DNA from: Calocera cornea HHB12733 | Taxonomy: Eukaryota > Basidiomycota > Dacrymycetes > Dacrymycetales > Dacrymycetaceae | Reading direction: 5' to 3' | Assembly (NCBI GenBank): GCA_001632435.1 | Contig: KV423995.1 | Location: 32,957 to 96,956 of the forward strand | DNA: 64,000 nucleotides | Shown: piece after piece, positions 1 through 9,530 of the stretch | Numbering within the stretch: position 1 is the first letter of the stretch | How the letters are laid out: each line of letters begins with the position of its first letter | The notes under the pieces: model-generated | Told to the model about the DNA's origin: nothing | The model's database searches: none | The model's input: the letters and a program-made list of their open reading frames with translations, nothing else | Translations under genes and position numbers: made by a program

Positions 1-223
1 GATACAGCTGCAGTTGCAGCTTGGTTTGTTGAAATCGCGCTGCAAGACTGAGATACAGCTGCAGCAGCAGCTTGGTTTGTTGAAATCGCGCTGCATGGCC
101 AACGTCTCAGCAACTTCAACAGCTGGTGAACTCCCAGCAGCATTCCATAAGCCACGCGAGGTACAAAAGACTGACATCGATTGGGAGAGATACGAGCGAG
201 TGACAGGAGTTGGACTATTCTAG
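1..223 (+). CDS. possible 3' end of an ORF open to the left edge
   Basis: A reading frame is open from the left edge and stops at 221-223. It carries two copies of a 17-residue unit that includes LGLLKSRC, produced by the 51-bp tandem repeat at 1-102. No domain is recognisable and no start is visible inside the window. It lies beyond the stop of the minus-strand alpha-kinase gene. It may be the tail of a truncated gene or simply a repeat-generated open frame. I favour the latter because the repeat is also open in other frames. Confidence 0.15.
   Translation, partial: IQLQLQLGLLKSRCKTEIQLQQQLGLLKSRCMANVSATSTAGELPAAFHKPREVQKTDIDWERYERVTGVGLF
22..43 (+). repeat. dispersed 22-25 nt motif, copy 1
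   Basis: TGGTTTGTTGAAATCG, then CG, then CTGC. This copy lies between genes, downstream of the alpha-kinase stop, inside the 51-bp repeat. The flank after CTGC differs from the consensus CTGCTCG. Confidence 0.9.
73..94 (+). repeat. dispersed 22-25 nt motif, copy 2
   Basis: Identical to copy 1 over 22 nt and in the second 51-bp unit. It lies 51 bp from copy 1. Confidence 0.9.
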
Positions 224-313
224 GATTCTAAACGAGTGGCAAGAGTTGGTCTATGGTAACGAAGGGCGAGAGTTGGTCAAAGAAAGAAGAGGTGTTGATC
301 GTATGCAATCAAT

Positions 314-3300
314 CTATTTACCTTCCACCGACTTGAGCTTCTCTGCTGCAGCCGCCTCCCGCAGACGGGTGCTTCGACGCTCACCTGGGATATTAGCTGT
401 TTGCGCTGTCTTGCCGCGGCGGCGTCGATCCTTCTTCACAGTGGCAACCTGGCAGCCAGCTTCGTTCGCTGCTGTTGCAGGCGCAGTGTCCCTCGTTGCC
501 TTGGGTGCGGCAGCCAGATCTTGCTCTGCTGATTGTGTCGCGGCCTGTTGTCCTGCAATATCAGCCAGCGCTGCATCCAGTGCCGCACTCCTCGAGGGCA
601 GAGTACTGTACTCGCTGGGCGGCAAATCGTCGTGGTCCGGTTCTGCTGGCTTGGGGCTTTGCTTGCTGTTCTGGCTGGGTGGACGGACAGTGCCGGTCGA
701 ACGCAGCAGCGGCTCCAGCTCGAACGCGATGCAGTACTCGTTGCAGGGATGGTCGAGAGGGAAGTCCTCAAATGCGCTGGACACGTTCCCCTCGCCGAAG
801 ATCGGGCCAAGGTCGCTACGTCTGCTGATTAGCGAGCTGCACTATTCTGGAAGTTTGCTCTTACGGGTGCGTCATGATCTGAGGATCGCTCAACAGCGTC
901 AGAGAGCCTGGTTGTTGTTCAGTCACGGTGATCTGAGTTTCATTCTGGGAAAGCAGCATACCTTGATAGTCGGAAATATAGGCCTGTCTTCCAGTCTTCA
1001 GATACTGCACGTGCTGCAAGAAAGACAAGAACCGCGACACCTGACCAGCTCGGCCCTTGGTGTACCTCGGCTTGGGCGATGCATTGTTGATAAACTTCAT
1101 GAACTCGGACTTGTTGTTCGGCGGCTGTTCAGTCCCAATCAGCTCCTCGATCAGCGTCACCAGCTGAGCTGGTTCGGTTTCACTGCGCTTGTCGTGCAGG
1201 AACAGTCCCGCCCACACCATGCGCATGTTGGGAATCTCCAGCTTGCTTGCTGGCGAGTCGGGATGGGTTTGGAGGTACTCGTCGACCGCTCGCTTCGAAA
1301 CTTCGTGGATGCTGGTTGCCCAATACGCCAGGTTGCCTTCGCCTTCGAAGAAGGCCGACTCCTTGGGGATCTTGGCACGCATCCGTGGGCCGTCTGGGCG
1401 TGCCCGGAAGTAGTAGCGCTTTGAAGCTACAGCTGTCGCTCGTGATACCGGGATCGTCTGAAACGGGAGGTCATCCCACTGAGTTGGAACTTCCAGCAGC
1501 GTCAGTTTGGCGGGGTACGCTTCCTTGAAAGTGCCTGGAAGACCCAGCATGTGGCCTGCGTACTCGTCCCGCCGCAGTCTTGCTCGACAGCCGTCTCCTT
1601 CGTAGTCCAGTCTCAGTCGGTCCTGTCCTAGAACCAGGTCATCCCAGTTCATGATGGGAATTGGCAGGAAGTGGCCAGTAGTGCAGATCACCGAAGCTGG
1701 TTCGAGATCAGCAGGGGTACCAACCCATGAAGCAGCTGAACTTACTGTCCTTCATCACTTTGCTGACGTCCGATGACATCAAAGCTCGACGAATCTCATG
1801 CTGGTCCGGGCTGCTGCCCTCGTGGCGAGCCGGCCGCTTATGGGGACGCGGTGTCATCGGGGGATCGGGATTCCGCTCCTGCTGCGATGTTACAACAGTA
1901 ACGTAGGTCTGACACTGAAGCACCTACATCTGGAGCTCTTTTCCCTGCAGCCTCTGGTATCTTCTGCAATCTTGCGGGGCCCAGCGCAGTGACAGGAGCA
2001 GGATGGTCTGGAGCGCGCGCTGCAGGCGCAGACACTGCCGGAGTCTCGAATCCAGCCACAGAGGCATACTCGTTCGTGGTTGCGGCCCTCGCGTTCTAAG
2101 CCAAGATCATGTCAGCATCTGAACCAGTCGCTGCTAGATAGAACGCACCGCTTGGAAAATCCAGTTTTCTACCCTATGCCACACTTCCTTCTTCATCTGA
2201 AGTGATACTTCGAACTGCGTGTTGGTGACAAACGTCCGCGTCACAACCCCGAGCTTGAGCTTTTCGCGAAAGCACCGCTGGTAGAAGGGCGGAACCGTCG
2301 GATTCTTCTCCAAGTCTTCCTGTCCAGGGCCGCACAGCTCGAAGTCGTGCGTCTGCAGACTGTAGTCGAAGGTATCGCGCTGGAGCTTGCGCTGAAGCTG
2401 GAGGAACACGTATTCTTTCAGCTGACCAGGCAGCAGTGTCGCGGGCACGTTTGTCAGCCGCTCGACTACGTTCTGCACTGCCTGTGAGCTGACACCACAA
2501 ATATGGAAGAACCGTGTGCAACGCACCCCAAGCTGTTTCGGTGCCTTCTTCCCATCGATAAGATACTGCACAGATGCGTTGAGTACCATATACTCGTGCG
2601 TCGGCGCAGAGACCATCGCCTTCACCAGCGGACGAGCATGGTTGTACAGCCGGTGATTGGCATTGTACCCCACAGCTGGGAGCGCAGCAGGAAGTGCGGA
2701 GGGCAGCGCAGAGTACTGGGAGTGGAGATAGCCAGTAGTTGCATTGGCATATTGCAGCTGCGGCGGTCCAGCTGCCACGGCTCCAGCCGGCCACTCATGA
2801 AGCTGGAGGCCCACGGCACGGACCGGAGACATCCCAGCTAATTATGGTCAGCTTGAGCTGATCGCTACAGCTGCATCTGAATCACATACCTTGAAAGTGG
2901 GTGCGCTGGGCAAAGGCATTCTGGTCTCGGATGTCTTGAATCTCTGCAGCTGGGAGCGCAATCGGCGCTGCGACCGGAGCTGGAGGTAGAGCAGCAGCCG
3001 CCAATGAAGCAGCTGCGGTTCCTGCTGGATTTTTCGACGGCTCGTGTTGGCGTAGTACTGTACCGGACTTCGCGCGGTAGTGCATATGGCAGGGGATGCA
3101 GACCATGACCGCGGGAAGTTGCTGCTCGGTGACCGGATCACGCGGAATGATTGTTTCCCATTTTTCGCCGGGGTTGATGGGAGCTTTACAGCGAAAACAG
3201 TTGCTACCTTCCCAGCAAGTTACGAGAGGAGACAGGTCCATTGGTCGAGATGGGAGGGATTGGGAGGCCTGACGGAAAAAACAGCTGACCTGCGAGCTGT

Positions 3301-3448
3301 CCTTTAACCGCTGAACCTGACCAGTGTTTTTCGCAATGCCACTTCTCGCTAGCGACAGCTGAACTCGTCCGAGCAGGGTATTATGAATCAGAACATCCTG
3401 GAGCACCAGCAGAGAGGAAGTCTGTAGAGGACCGCAGGCAAGCAGCAC
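314..3448 (-). CDS. alpha-type (atypical) protein kinase with N-terminal Cys4 zinc finger
   Basis: Seven exons close in frame: 3448-2890, 2837-2149, 2095-1928, 1881-1746, 1696-962, 907-865 and 815-314. They give 943 residues, or 874 if the start is the Met at 3241. The N-terminal part has a CFRCK...CIPC pattern with HYRAKSGT after it, resembling the Cys4 finger in front of fungal alpha-kinases. The 1696-314 part matches the fungal alpha-kinase C-terminal domain: KRYYFRARPDG, LAYWATSI, FLSFLQHVQY, YISDYQG, LLSDPQIMTHP and a HPCNEYC zinc-binding tail. The family phosphorylates Ser/Thr; substrates in fungi are mostly unknown. It is divergent from the integrase-core gene. No stop or frameshift is seen once the introns are removed, so it looks intact. 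The N-terminus is the least certain part, and the tail after about residue 820 is low complexity and basic. Confidence 0.82.
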
Positions 3449-4118
3449 TCAGTCCAGAACACCCGTCTGTTCTGCTGCATCGCCGGCTGTACACTTTGCG
3501 GGTGCGAGCTGGACTGGACAGGTTGGGGATCAGCGGTAGTATTCCAGAGACCAGGATGACCGTAGATGACTGATGAGACGGCAGCAAGACAGCGATCCGC
3601 TAAGAACGCCGTTTCTTCAGTATCACTGCCTGTCCGCGTTGCAACCACGGAGCTGGCCATGGTTGGGGATCAGCGGGTCTCGGGCTGTGGACGTAATCGG
3701 ACTGGTCAGCCGAGAAAGCAGCCTTCGCGACAGCCGATTCTTGCGGATGCTGGAATAACAGCCAAATGAGTCGCAGCATGAGGTTCTGTTGCATCCGCGA
3801 TCATATCCGCCGTTTTGATGATATCCGCTGTGTGGGCTAGGGTCCGCACAGATACGAAAGGTCGAGACACTGCTTTCGCTTCCACTCTTGCACGGGATCC
3901 GACTTAGGCAGCTACTCTGGAATTCTTCTCTTGTTATCCTGCTGAACCTGCAATAATGGCTGTGACCGAACGTCTCTTGCTGTCTGCCCCCTCAGCTGTT
4001 CCTGCAAACTGTGCAAGTCTCACAGATGGCTGATTCCCCCCCACGGCAACATAATCAACACGACACGGGTCAGTCAGGCGCGGCACTCGCTGCTTCCTAC
4101 CTTCTCTTATGGTGACTA
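3449..4118. promoter_or_regulatory. divergent intergenic region, alpha-kinase / integrase-core gene
   Basis: This stretch must hold the promoters of both flanking genes. I see no convincing ORF or TATA box. A 16-nt direct repeat (GGTTGGGGATCAGCGG) occurs at 3521-3536 and 3661-3676 with partly similar flanks. An upstream exon of the kinase could reach into 3449-3660, but I cannot support one. Confidence 0.4.
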
Positions 4119-5885
4119 ATGACTGTACTGTCAGTACCTGATGCTGTTCTTCGCCCGCTCGTTGAAAAGTACTATTCGTACGGGTACGGCGACAAGAAGA
4201 TTGTGGACGCCATATCCCGACAGATCGACCTCCTGCAGAACGAGTGGACTCTGTCGTGAGTGTTTTGCTTGCTGTCTTCGCGGTACCCTACGCTGACCGT
4301 GTTCAGGACGAAGACAATCCAGCGTCGGCGAAAGGAATGGGGGCTGTCCTCTGTCAGGCAGCAACGTCATACTGCAGAGACGATCGGCCCGTTAGTGGAG
4401 AAGATCCGTGCGCACACCGCTAATCGCCTGGGTAGCAAGTCGCTGCGTGACCATCTCCGCCATGAGAGCATCCTGGTGTCTCGGTAACAGCTGTTTTACC
4501 AGGGGCCTCAACTCCAGCTGATACAGTCACTTAGAGATCTGCTACGGCAGTACCAGGCACTGGCTGATCCCGTTGGTAATCAGCAAAGACGTGCTCGGCG
4601 ACTGAAGCATTATGTTCACTGGAGCACTGGTCTGCATGAAGTATGGTCCGTTGACCAGCACGACAAGTGGAAACGGTTTGGTCTCTTTCTGCATGTCGGC
4701 GTGGAGAACTTCTCCAACTTTGTGCTGTGGCTGAAAGTATGGTGGACGAACTCTAACCCACGACTGATTGCCGGCTATTATCTGGAAGCTGCTGCTCGAC
4801 TGGGAGGTGGGTTCTACTGCTGCTGAAACAACTCCTATGTCAGGCTGATATCTCCGCAGGTATCCCCCTTCTAACTCAGAGCGATCCCGGAACCGAAAAC
4901 AATGGCATTGCCAATGCCCAGACTACGCTGCGCCGCCAGCTGGATCCGTCCCTAATGGATACGCTGCAGCATCAGTGGATGCGTGGCCATTCGAACATCA
5001 AACCCGAGATCTTCTGGTCTAAGCTGCGACGGCAGTGGTCAGCGGGGTGGGAAGCCCTGTTCCAGGAGGGCGTCGATGATGGGCTGTACGATCCAGCTGT
5101 CATAGTGGAACTGTGCGTTCTCCGCCGCTATGCCTCCAATTGAGCTGACTGCGAACCAGCCTGTTGTTTCGATGGCTAGCCGTGCCCATGATTCAACACG
5201 ATTTGGATCGATTTGCTCTCATCCATAACGTGAGCAAGCCGCGAAAGAACAGCAAGAAAAAGATGCCGGCCGAGATACCGACCGTGCTGATGGAGAATCC
5301 GGAGCAGTTCGGACTGTTCCGTGACTACAAGGTCAGTATGGTTTGCTTGCATAACAGCCTCCCCTGAAACCCTCGAGTCAGATCACTGTTTCAAAGCAGC
5401 AGCTTCAGCACGCTGCTGATGAATTCGCCCCACAGGAGCACCTGGTGTTCCAGCTGGTCCCCGAACCATTCGAAAGGCACGCATCGTGGCTGTATAACGG
5501 TCAGCCGCTAGCTCAGCTTACTGTGGAGTTGCCAGTCCCTGACGCTGCAGTAACAGCACTGGGACGTCCTCTTGTGAATCGCAGTTCATTTTGGGACGTC
5601 TACCTGGGGATGCTGGAAGGTTTAGTGACGTTGCCCAATGCTGCGCTGCTGGAGCAGGATGCACTGCGCAATGAGCTGCAGGAAGAGACGATCCGGAAGG
5701 AACATGTGGACGTGCTGCCAGGGCGTGCCTTGCGAGGGCCGGCTATCATTGGAGCAGCTGGAAGATGCCCGTCCGAAGTCAGCGTAGAGGAGGCAGGCAC
5801 GGATGGTGAAGATGTTGACGGATACTCAGCTCTTGGGGACTATGAAGACCTTCCTGTATATACAATCACTCAGCGAATGCAATAA
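4119..5885 (+). CDS. integrase core-domain (DDE) protein, basidiomycete family
   Basis: Six exons close in frame: 4119-4255, 4307-4483, 4535-4806, 4860-5112, 5160-5331 and 5382-5885, giving 504 residues. The N-terminal third has the TIQRRRKEWGL helix-turn-helix-like segment. The catalytic core follows: WSVDQHDKWKRFGLFLHVG (Asp near residue 145), LKVWWTNSNPRLI, GGIPLLTQSDPGTEN (Asp near 203), and WMRGHSNIKPEIFWSKLRR (Glu near 244). The retroviral-integrase-like D-D-E set therefore appears present. LFRWLAVP and a PEQFGLF segment follow, then a non-conserved tail. The family is common and repeated in basidiomycete genomes and is thought to be transposon-derived. I found no terminal inverted repeats or target-site duplication, so mobility is unproven. 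All introns are 46-53 nt with normal splice sites, and the gene is intact. Confidence 0.85.
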
Positions 5886-6149
5886 ATACAGATTATGGTC
5901 TTTCATAACCGCGCAGACTCTGCAGACTCTGCGACTGCAGCATCTGCAGCATTTCCGGGGAAAGCAGCAGCCCGAGCTGCGTCAGCCGCGGACAGTGAAT
6001 CTCACAAAGCCGACCACAATAAAGGAATGACATTAACGAGCGGGGGGGCATCAAAGGCTACATTCGCAAATGAAAACGTAACAATGTACTAGGTATCAGG
6101 AATCGTGGGTCCACCAGAATGGGGGAGACAGCAGCCGTTTCTGCCAGAT

Positions 6150-7694
6150 TTACGGCTTGAGCTCGTCGAACGTCAGTCCGCCGTACAGGTTTTTCCACCA
6201 GCTGGAGATCCGCGACGCAATGGTGGTGAGCCCGTGGGCTTCACGATAGCGCTTGAAATCATCCCTGCGCGCTTCTCTGTACTGTTGCAACGCCTGGTGA
6301 TCGGCGTAGATACGGATGTCGTGCTCGAACTCAGCGGGCTTGGCGCGTGCAGCGTTTGCAGTGTGCCCAGCAGGAACCGCTACAGCGGATGTCGATGATG
6401 CTGCAGCATCTGCATCAGATATATTCGCAGAATGCCGCCACGCTGGATCATAGGGAGGAGGTGCCGTCGGATTCTCCTGCTCTTCCTGCAGCTGCACAGC
6501 ACGACGCATGATCTCGATGCATGCCAGGCGGCACTCGATGACGGCTGCTTCTGCCGCAGAGTCGGGTGTGATATGGCGATAGCGCTCCTCTGCCGCCTCC
6601 ATGCGCCGATGGATGCTGGCAATACGTTCGTCCGGTGAATAATGACGCTCTCCGCTGGATTGTCCATGTGATTTGCTGAGATTGTTTGGCTCGACTGCAT
6701 CTGGTCCCCTCACAGAGGCTGCTGTAGATGCAGTGTTGGCATCTGGTCCATCCCAGAAGCGGATGGGGTGACTGACTTCGCTGTTATCCCACAGGCGGAG
6801 GACAGCGTCATCGGGGGAGGCGACCTGAAGGCTGATGTTGCTTGGTTTGTTGAAATCGTACTGCTCGACAGCCTCTGAATGATACGCAGAGACTGCTGTG
6901 GACGCAGTGTCGGCGTCCGGTCCATCCCAGAAGCGGATGGGGGTGCTGGCTTCGCTGTCAACCCGCAGGCGGAAGACAGAGTCGCGGGAGGCGGCATCCC
7001 GAAGGCTGATGCTGCTTGGTTTGTTGAAATCGCGCTGCTCGACAGCCTCTGAATGATACACAGAGACTGCTGTGGACGCAGTGTCGGCGTCCGGTCCATC
7101 CCAGAAGCGGATGGGGGTGCTGGCTTCGCTGTCAACCCGCAGGCGGAAGACAGAGTCGCGGGAGGCGGCATCCCGAAGGCTGATGCTGCTTGGTTTGTTG
7201 AAATCGCGCTGCTCGACAGCCTCTGCAGTTGGCGCAGAGGCTTCCAAGTGTGTGGAGACCCAGCCCGGTCTGTCTTTGACGATGACACGCTGGATGGCTT
7301 CAGCGTCGTCAGCCGGTCGACCTCCAGCGGTTGGAGGTTGCTTCGCGGAAAGGTCGTTTGCGTCACTCGTCTGTCCAGTGACAGACAGCTCATCTACATA
7401 TGTGTCAGCAGCTGAAGTCGGCCGCTGATCCAAAGTGTGAGCACCTGCAGCTGTCCCAGACCTCTCGAACACCAACGAGACACATAGCGGCCCCGCACAA
7501 CGGCTGCCAGTGTCGTTTGGGTCTGTCGACTGCCGCACGTGGCTCGTCATCTGCACGCTGTAACGCAGGGTCAGTTCCAGCTGCATAGGAAGAGCTGAAG
7601 GACACTGACATTGCTGTGTCGTTGGAAGTCGGTTTGTGTTTAGAGGATGAGGTTGTAGTATGGAAGATGGTCGTTGGAAACGATGATGAGGCAA
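6150..7694 (-). CDS. hypothetical protein with three 58-residue tandem repeats containing DFNKP
   Basis: A single open frame of up to 514 residues; Met codons near 7580 and 7550 are alternative starts. No known domain is seen. The middle holds three units of 58 residues (174 nt), each with EQ(R/Y)DFNKPS, then a variable stretch, then PIRFWDGPDA. Units two and three are almost identical and unit one has diverged. The C-terminal quarter is charged and helical, with a Trp-rich end (SSWWKNLYGG). It faces the integrase-core gene tail to tail, about 260 bp away. Every repeat contains the dispersed motif that also occurs outside genes, so the repeat may have been built around that DNA element. Alternatively it is an ordinary expanding low-complexity protein. 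Function is unknown. Confidence 0.6.
   Translation of the reverse strand: MPHHRFQRPSSILQPHPLNTNRLPTTQQCQCPSALPMQLELTLRYSVQMTSHVRQSTDPNDTGSRCAGPLCVSLVFERSGTAAGAHTLDQRPTSAADTYVDELSVTGQTSDANDLSAKQPPTAGGRPADDAEAIQRVIVKDRPGWVSTHLEASAPTAEAVEQRDFNKPSSISLRDAASRDSVFRLRVDSEASTPIRFWDGPDADTASTAVSVYHSEAVEQRDFNKPSSISLRDAASRDSVFRLRVDSEASTPIRFWDGPDADTASTAVSAYHSEAVEQYDFNKPSNISLQVASPDDAVLRLWDNSEVSHPIRFWDGPDANTASTAASVRGPDAVEPNNLSKSHGQSSGERHYSPDERIASIHRRMEAAEERYRHITPDSAAEAAVIECRLACIEIMRRAVQLQEEQENPTAPPPYDPAWRHSANISDADAAASSTSAVAVPAGHTANAARAKPAEFEHDIRIYADHQALQQYREARRDDFKRYREAHGLTTIASRISSWWKNLYGGLTFDELKP
6843..6867 (+). repeat. dispersed 22-25 nt motif, copy 3
   Basis: Exonic, in the diverged 174-bp unit. The variable dinucleotide is TA, giving Tyr in EQYDFNKP on the minus strand. 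Confidence 0.9.
7017..7041 (+). repeat. dispersed 22-25 nt motif, copy 4
   Basis: Exonic. The variable dinucleotide is CG, giving Arg in EQRDFNKP on the minus strand. Confidence 0.9.
7191..7215 (+). repeat. dispersed 22-25 nt motif, copy 5
   Basis: Exonic and identical to copy 4, exactly 174 bp away. Confidence 0.9.
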
Positions 7695-8243
7695 GACTTG
7701 AGCAGGAGGACTTTAGGGGCCTTTGGCTCCGATGCTGTGCTGGCCTTAGATAACACGGGGTTATTGGTCATGTGACCACAGCCGACCCTGAGAAAAAAAA
7801 ACTGATTGTCGGACTGAGCTTTGCAATTTGAGCAGCAGATAATACTCGCAACACCACTGCAAGCCGCCGCTGAAATCCAAGCTATTGTAAGACTAGCTGG
7901 ATTAGGTTTCACGGCTCACTGGTCGATATTCTGTCAGCGCGAGGAGCTGCAAAGAGCTACTGCTTGACAGCGGTCGAGCAGTACGATTTCAACAAACCAC
8001 ATGCGGCTAGTCGTAATACTTCAGTGGCAGAAATCGATAGTTCTGTAAATACTGTATAGAACTACTGTTATCCGGAAAAATTGGCAAGGCGAAACAAGTG
8101 ACTCACGGACTTTGTCTCCGGACAGGAGAACACGCGGCGTACGCGTGCCGAAATAGGGGGGCGCGAGAAGGTCCCTTACCCAAATTCGGATTCAGACAGC
8201 GCATAGACCGTCCCATCTCTTTCTCTTCCTTCCACCTCATACG
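7695..8243. promoter_or_regulatory. divergent intergenic region with one motif copy
   Basis: This lies between the starts of the repeat protein (minus) and the membrane protein (plus). No supported ORF is present. It contains motif copy 6 in reverse orientation at 7975-7999 and an A8 run near 7793. The last 50 bp before the ATG at 8244 are pyrimidine-rich, as in many fungal leaders. Confidence 0.4.
7975..7999 (-). repeat. dispersed 22-25 nt motif, copy 6
   Basis: Reverse orientation, between genes. The variable dinucleotide read on the minus strand is TA. It matches the 25-nt consensus including CTGCTCG. Confidence 0.9.
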
Positions 8244-9530
8244 ATGTCTGCCCTGCGAGCACTTGCTCCTCAGCGCTGGCTGTCTAAGGCCAAGCAGAAG
8301 ACGACGAAATCGACGACGACGACGACAACAACTGCTGCGACGAGCGCGCCTGCAGCCAACGCTGCACCCGACACAGTCCCCGCCTCAGCTGCCCCAGCTG
8401 CTGACGCCTCTGCCTCGACGACGGCACGCACAATCAAGGCTGGTGCATTCCGGCGCAAAGACAAGGGAAAGGCTGTCGAGGCTGCGCCCGTGGTTATCCC
8501 AGTCAAAGTGGTGCCTACGCCCGCTGACGTGGTGGAGGCGATGCTCGGCGGCTGGGCGACGCAGACCGTTGCGCTCAGCAACATGGCTGCGAACGAGCTG
8601 TCGGCTGTGACAGGCGGGCCGATGATCAAGGCTGAACAGCCTGAGCCAGCTGAAGGGGCTGACGAAGTGCAGGAGAAGCGGGCGGCTGCGAAAGGGGCGA
8701 CAGCGAGGGAGAGGGAGGGACACGATGAGCTGGGAGAGGGTGGGAGCGGGCAGCGCGGCAGCGAAGAGCACGGGGGCGAGGAGCACGGCAGCTGGGTGGG
8801 AAAGGGCAGGGAGCAGCAGATTGGGGAGGGAGAGGGCAACAGCGGGGAGGCCAGCTGCTCCCCGCGCGAGCTGGAGGAAGCGCGTCCTCCTGTACGTCCT
8901 TGCCGAGAAGCTGCGTGGTTTGTTGAAATCGCACTGCTCGGCCGCTCCTCTCGTCAGCGTTCGCTGACTTGTTCTCCAGATCTTCATCGAGCCGCCTGTC
9001 GAGGAGCTCCCCTCGATGTGGGAGATGTCCAGCGGAGAGTACCACGACGCTCTCCTCGCCAACCGCCGCATTGGAGCCCGCAGCGGCCTTGCCAGCCAGA
9101 TCAGCGTGTACGGCAGAGCGATGGGCGTGGAGAAGTACGGCTGGGACTGGGTGGGCAGAATCTGGATGCAATCGGCGTGCTGGGTTCCCGCCGTGGTGGC
9201 CTTCTGTATGGGTGTCTGGAGGACGGGATTCTCTCTGAGCGCGATCTGGAACCTGTTCTGGGGCTGCCTGTTCTATCTGGCCGACATCGTCTATGAGAGT
9301 ATCGTCTGGTGTATCCGCAAGCTGTGGCCGTACCGCCAACTGATCGTCGCGGCGATTGGTAAGTGATTCCTTGTTGCCGGCTGAACGGATTGCTGACTAT
9401 CCGCATAGTGTTCGTCCTCGTCCTCTGGCTGGTGTTCGGTATTAACCTCGTCAAGCTGCTGGAAGGAATCTTCAAGGGGATTTCTGGCTGGGGGAGGGTG
9501 AATGGGAGCGCGAGCACCGCGGTTGCGTAG
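8244..9530 (+). CDS. hypothetical membrane protein, possibly organellar
   Basis: Exons 8244-8891, 8980-9358 and 9409-9530 close in frame to 382 residues. The first 20 residues are basic and hydroxylated without acidic residues, compatible with a mitochondrial targeting signal. A Thr/Ala-rich stretch and a long Gly/Glu/Arg-rich disordered segment follow (about residues 140-215). The C-terminal third has hydrophobic segments around WVPAVVAFCMGVW, FWGCLFYLADIVY and GVFVLVLWLVFGINLV, suggesting two or three membrane spans. No family is recognised. The first intron is 88 nt, longer than its 50-nt neighbour, and contains dispersed motif copy 7. The second intron is standard. A shared C-terminal membrane part with a variable disordered N-terminus suggests the helices carry the function, but that is inference. 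Confidence 0.65.
8916..8940 (+). repeat. dispersed 22-25 nt motif, copy 7 (intronic)
   Basis: This copy lies inside the first intron (8892-8979) of the membrane-protein gene. The variable dinucleotide is CA. It keeps CTGCTCG downstream. Here the sequence cannot be kept for its protein product. Confidence 0.9.

Larger units (their letters stand above)
1..102. repeat. two-copy 51-bp direct repeat
   Basis: The block at 1-51 is repeated at 52-102. Both begin GATACAGCTGCAG, and each contains one copy of the dispersed motif. The copies differ at a few bases, mainly a short CAG-rich run, and diverge after the motif. More copies could lie to the left of the window. Confidence 0.85.
6720..7243. repeat. 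174-bp tandem repeat, three copies
   Basis: Period is exactly 174 nt, measured between the motif copies at 6843, 7017 and 7191. The two right-hand units are nearly identical at the base level, which implies recent duplication. The left-hand unit is clearly diverged but keeps the motif and about 20 nt downstream of it. The period is a multiple of three, so the reading frame of the enclosing gene is kept. Confidence 0.9.

Noticed and set aside
210..1424. 404-codon plus-strand open frame
   Set aside because: Antisense to the alpha-kinase exons, whose conserved motifs support the minus strand.
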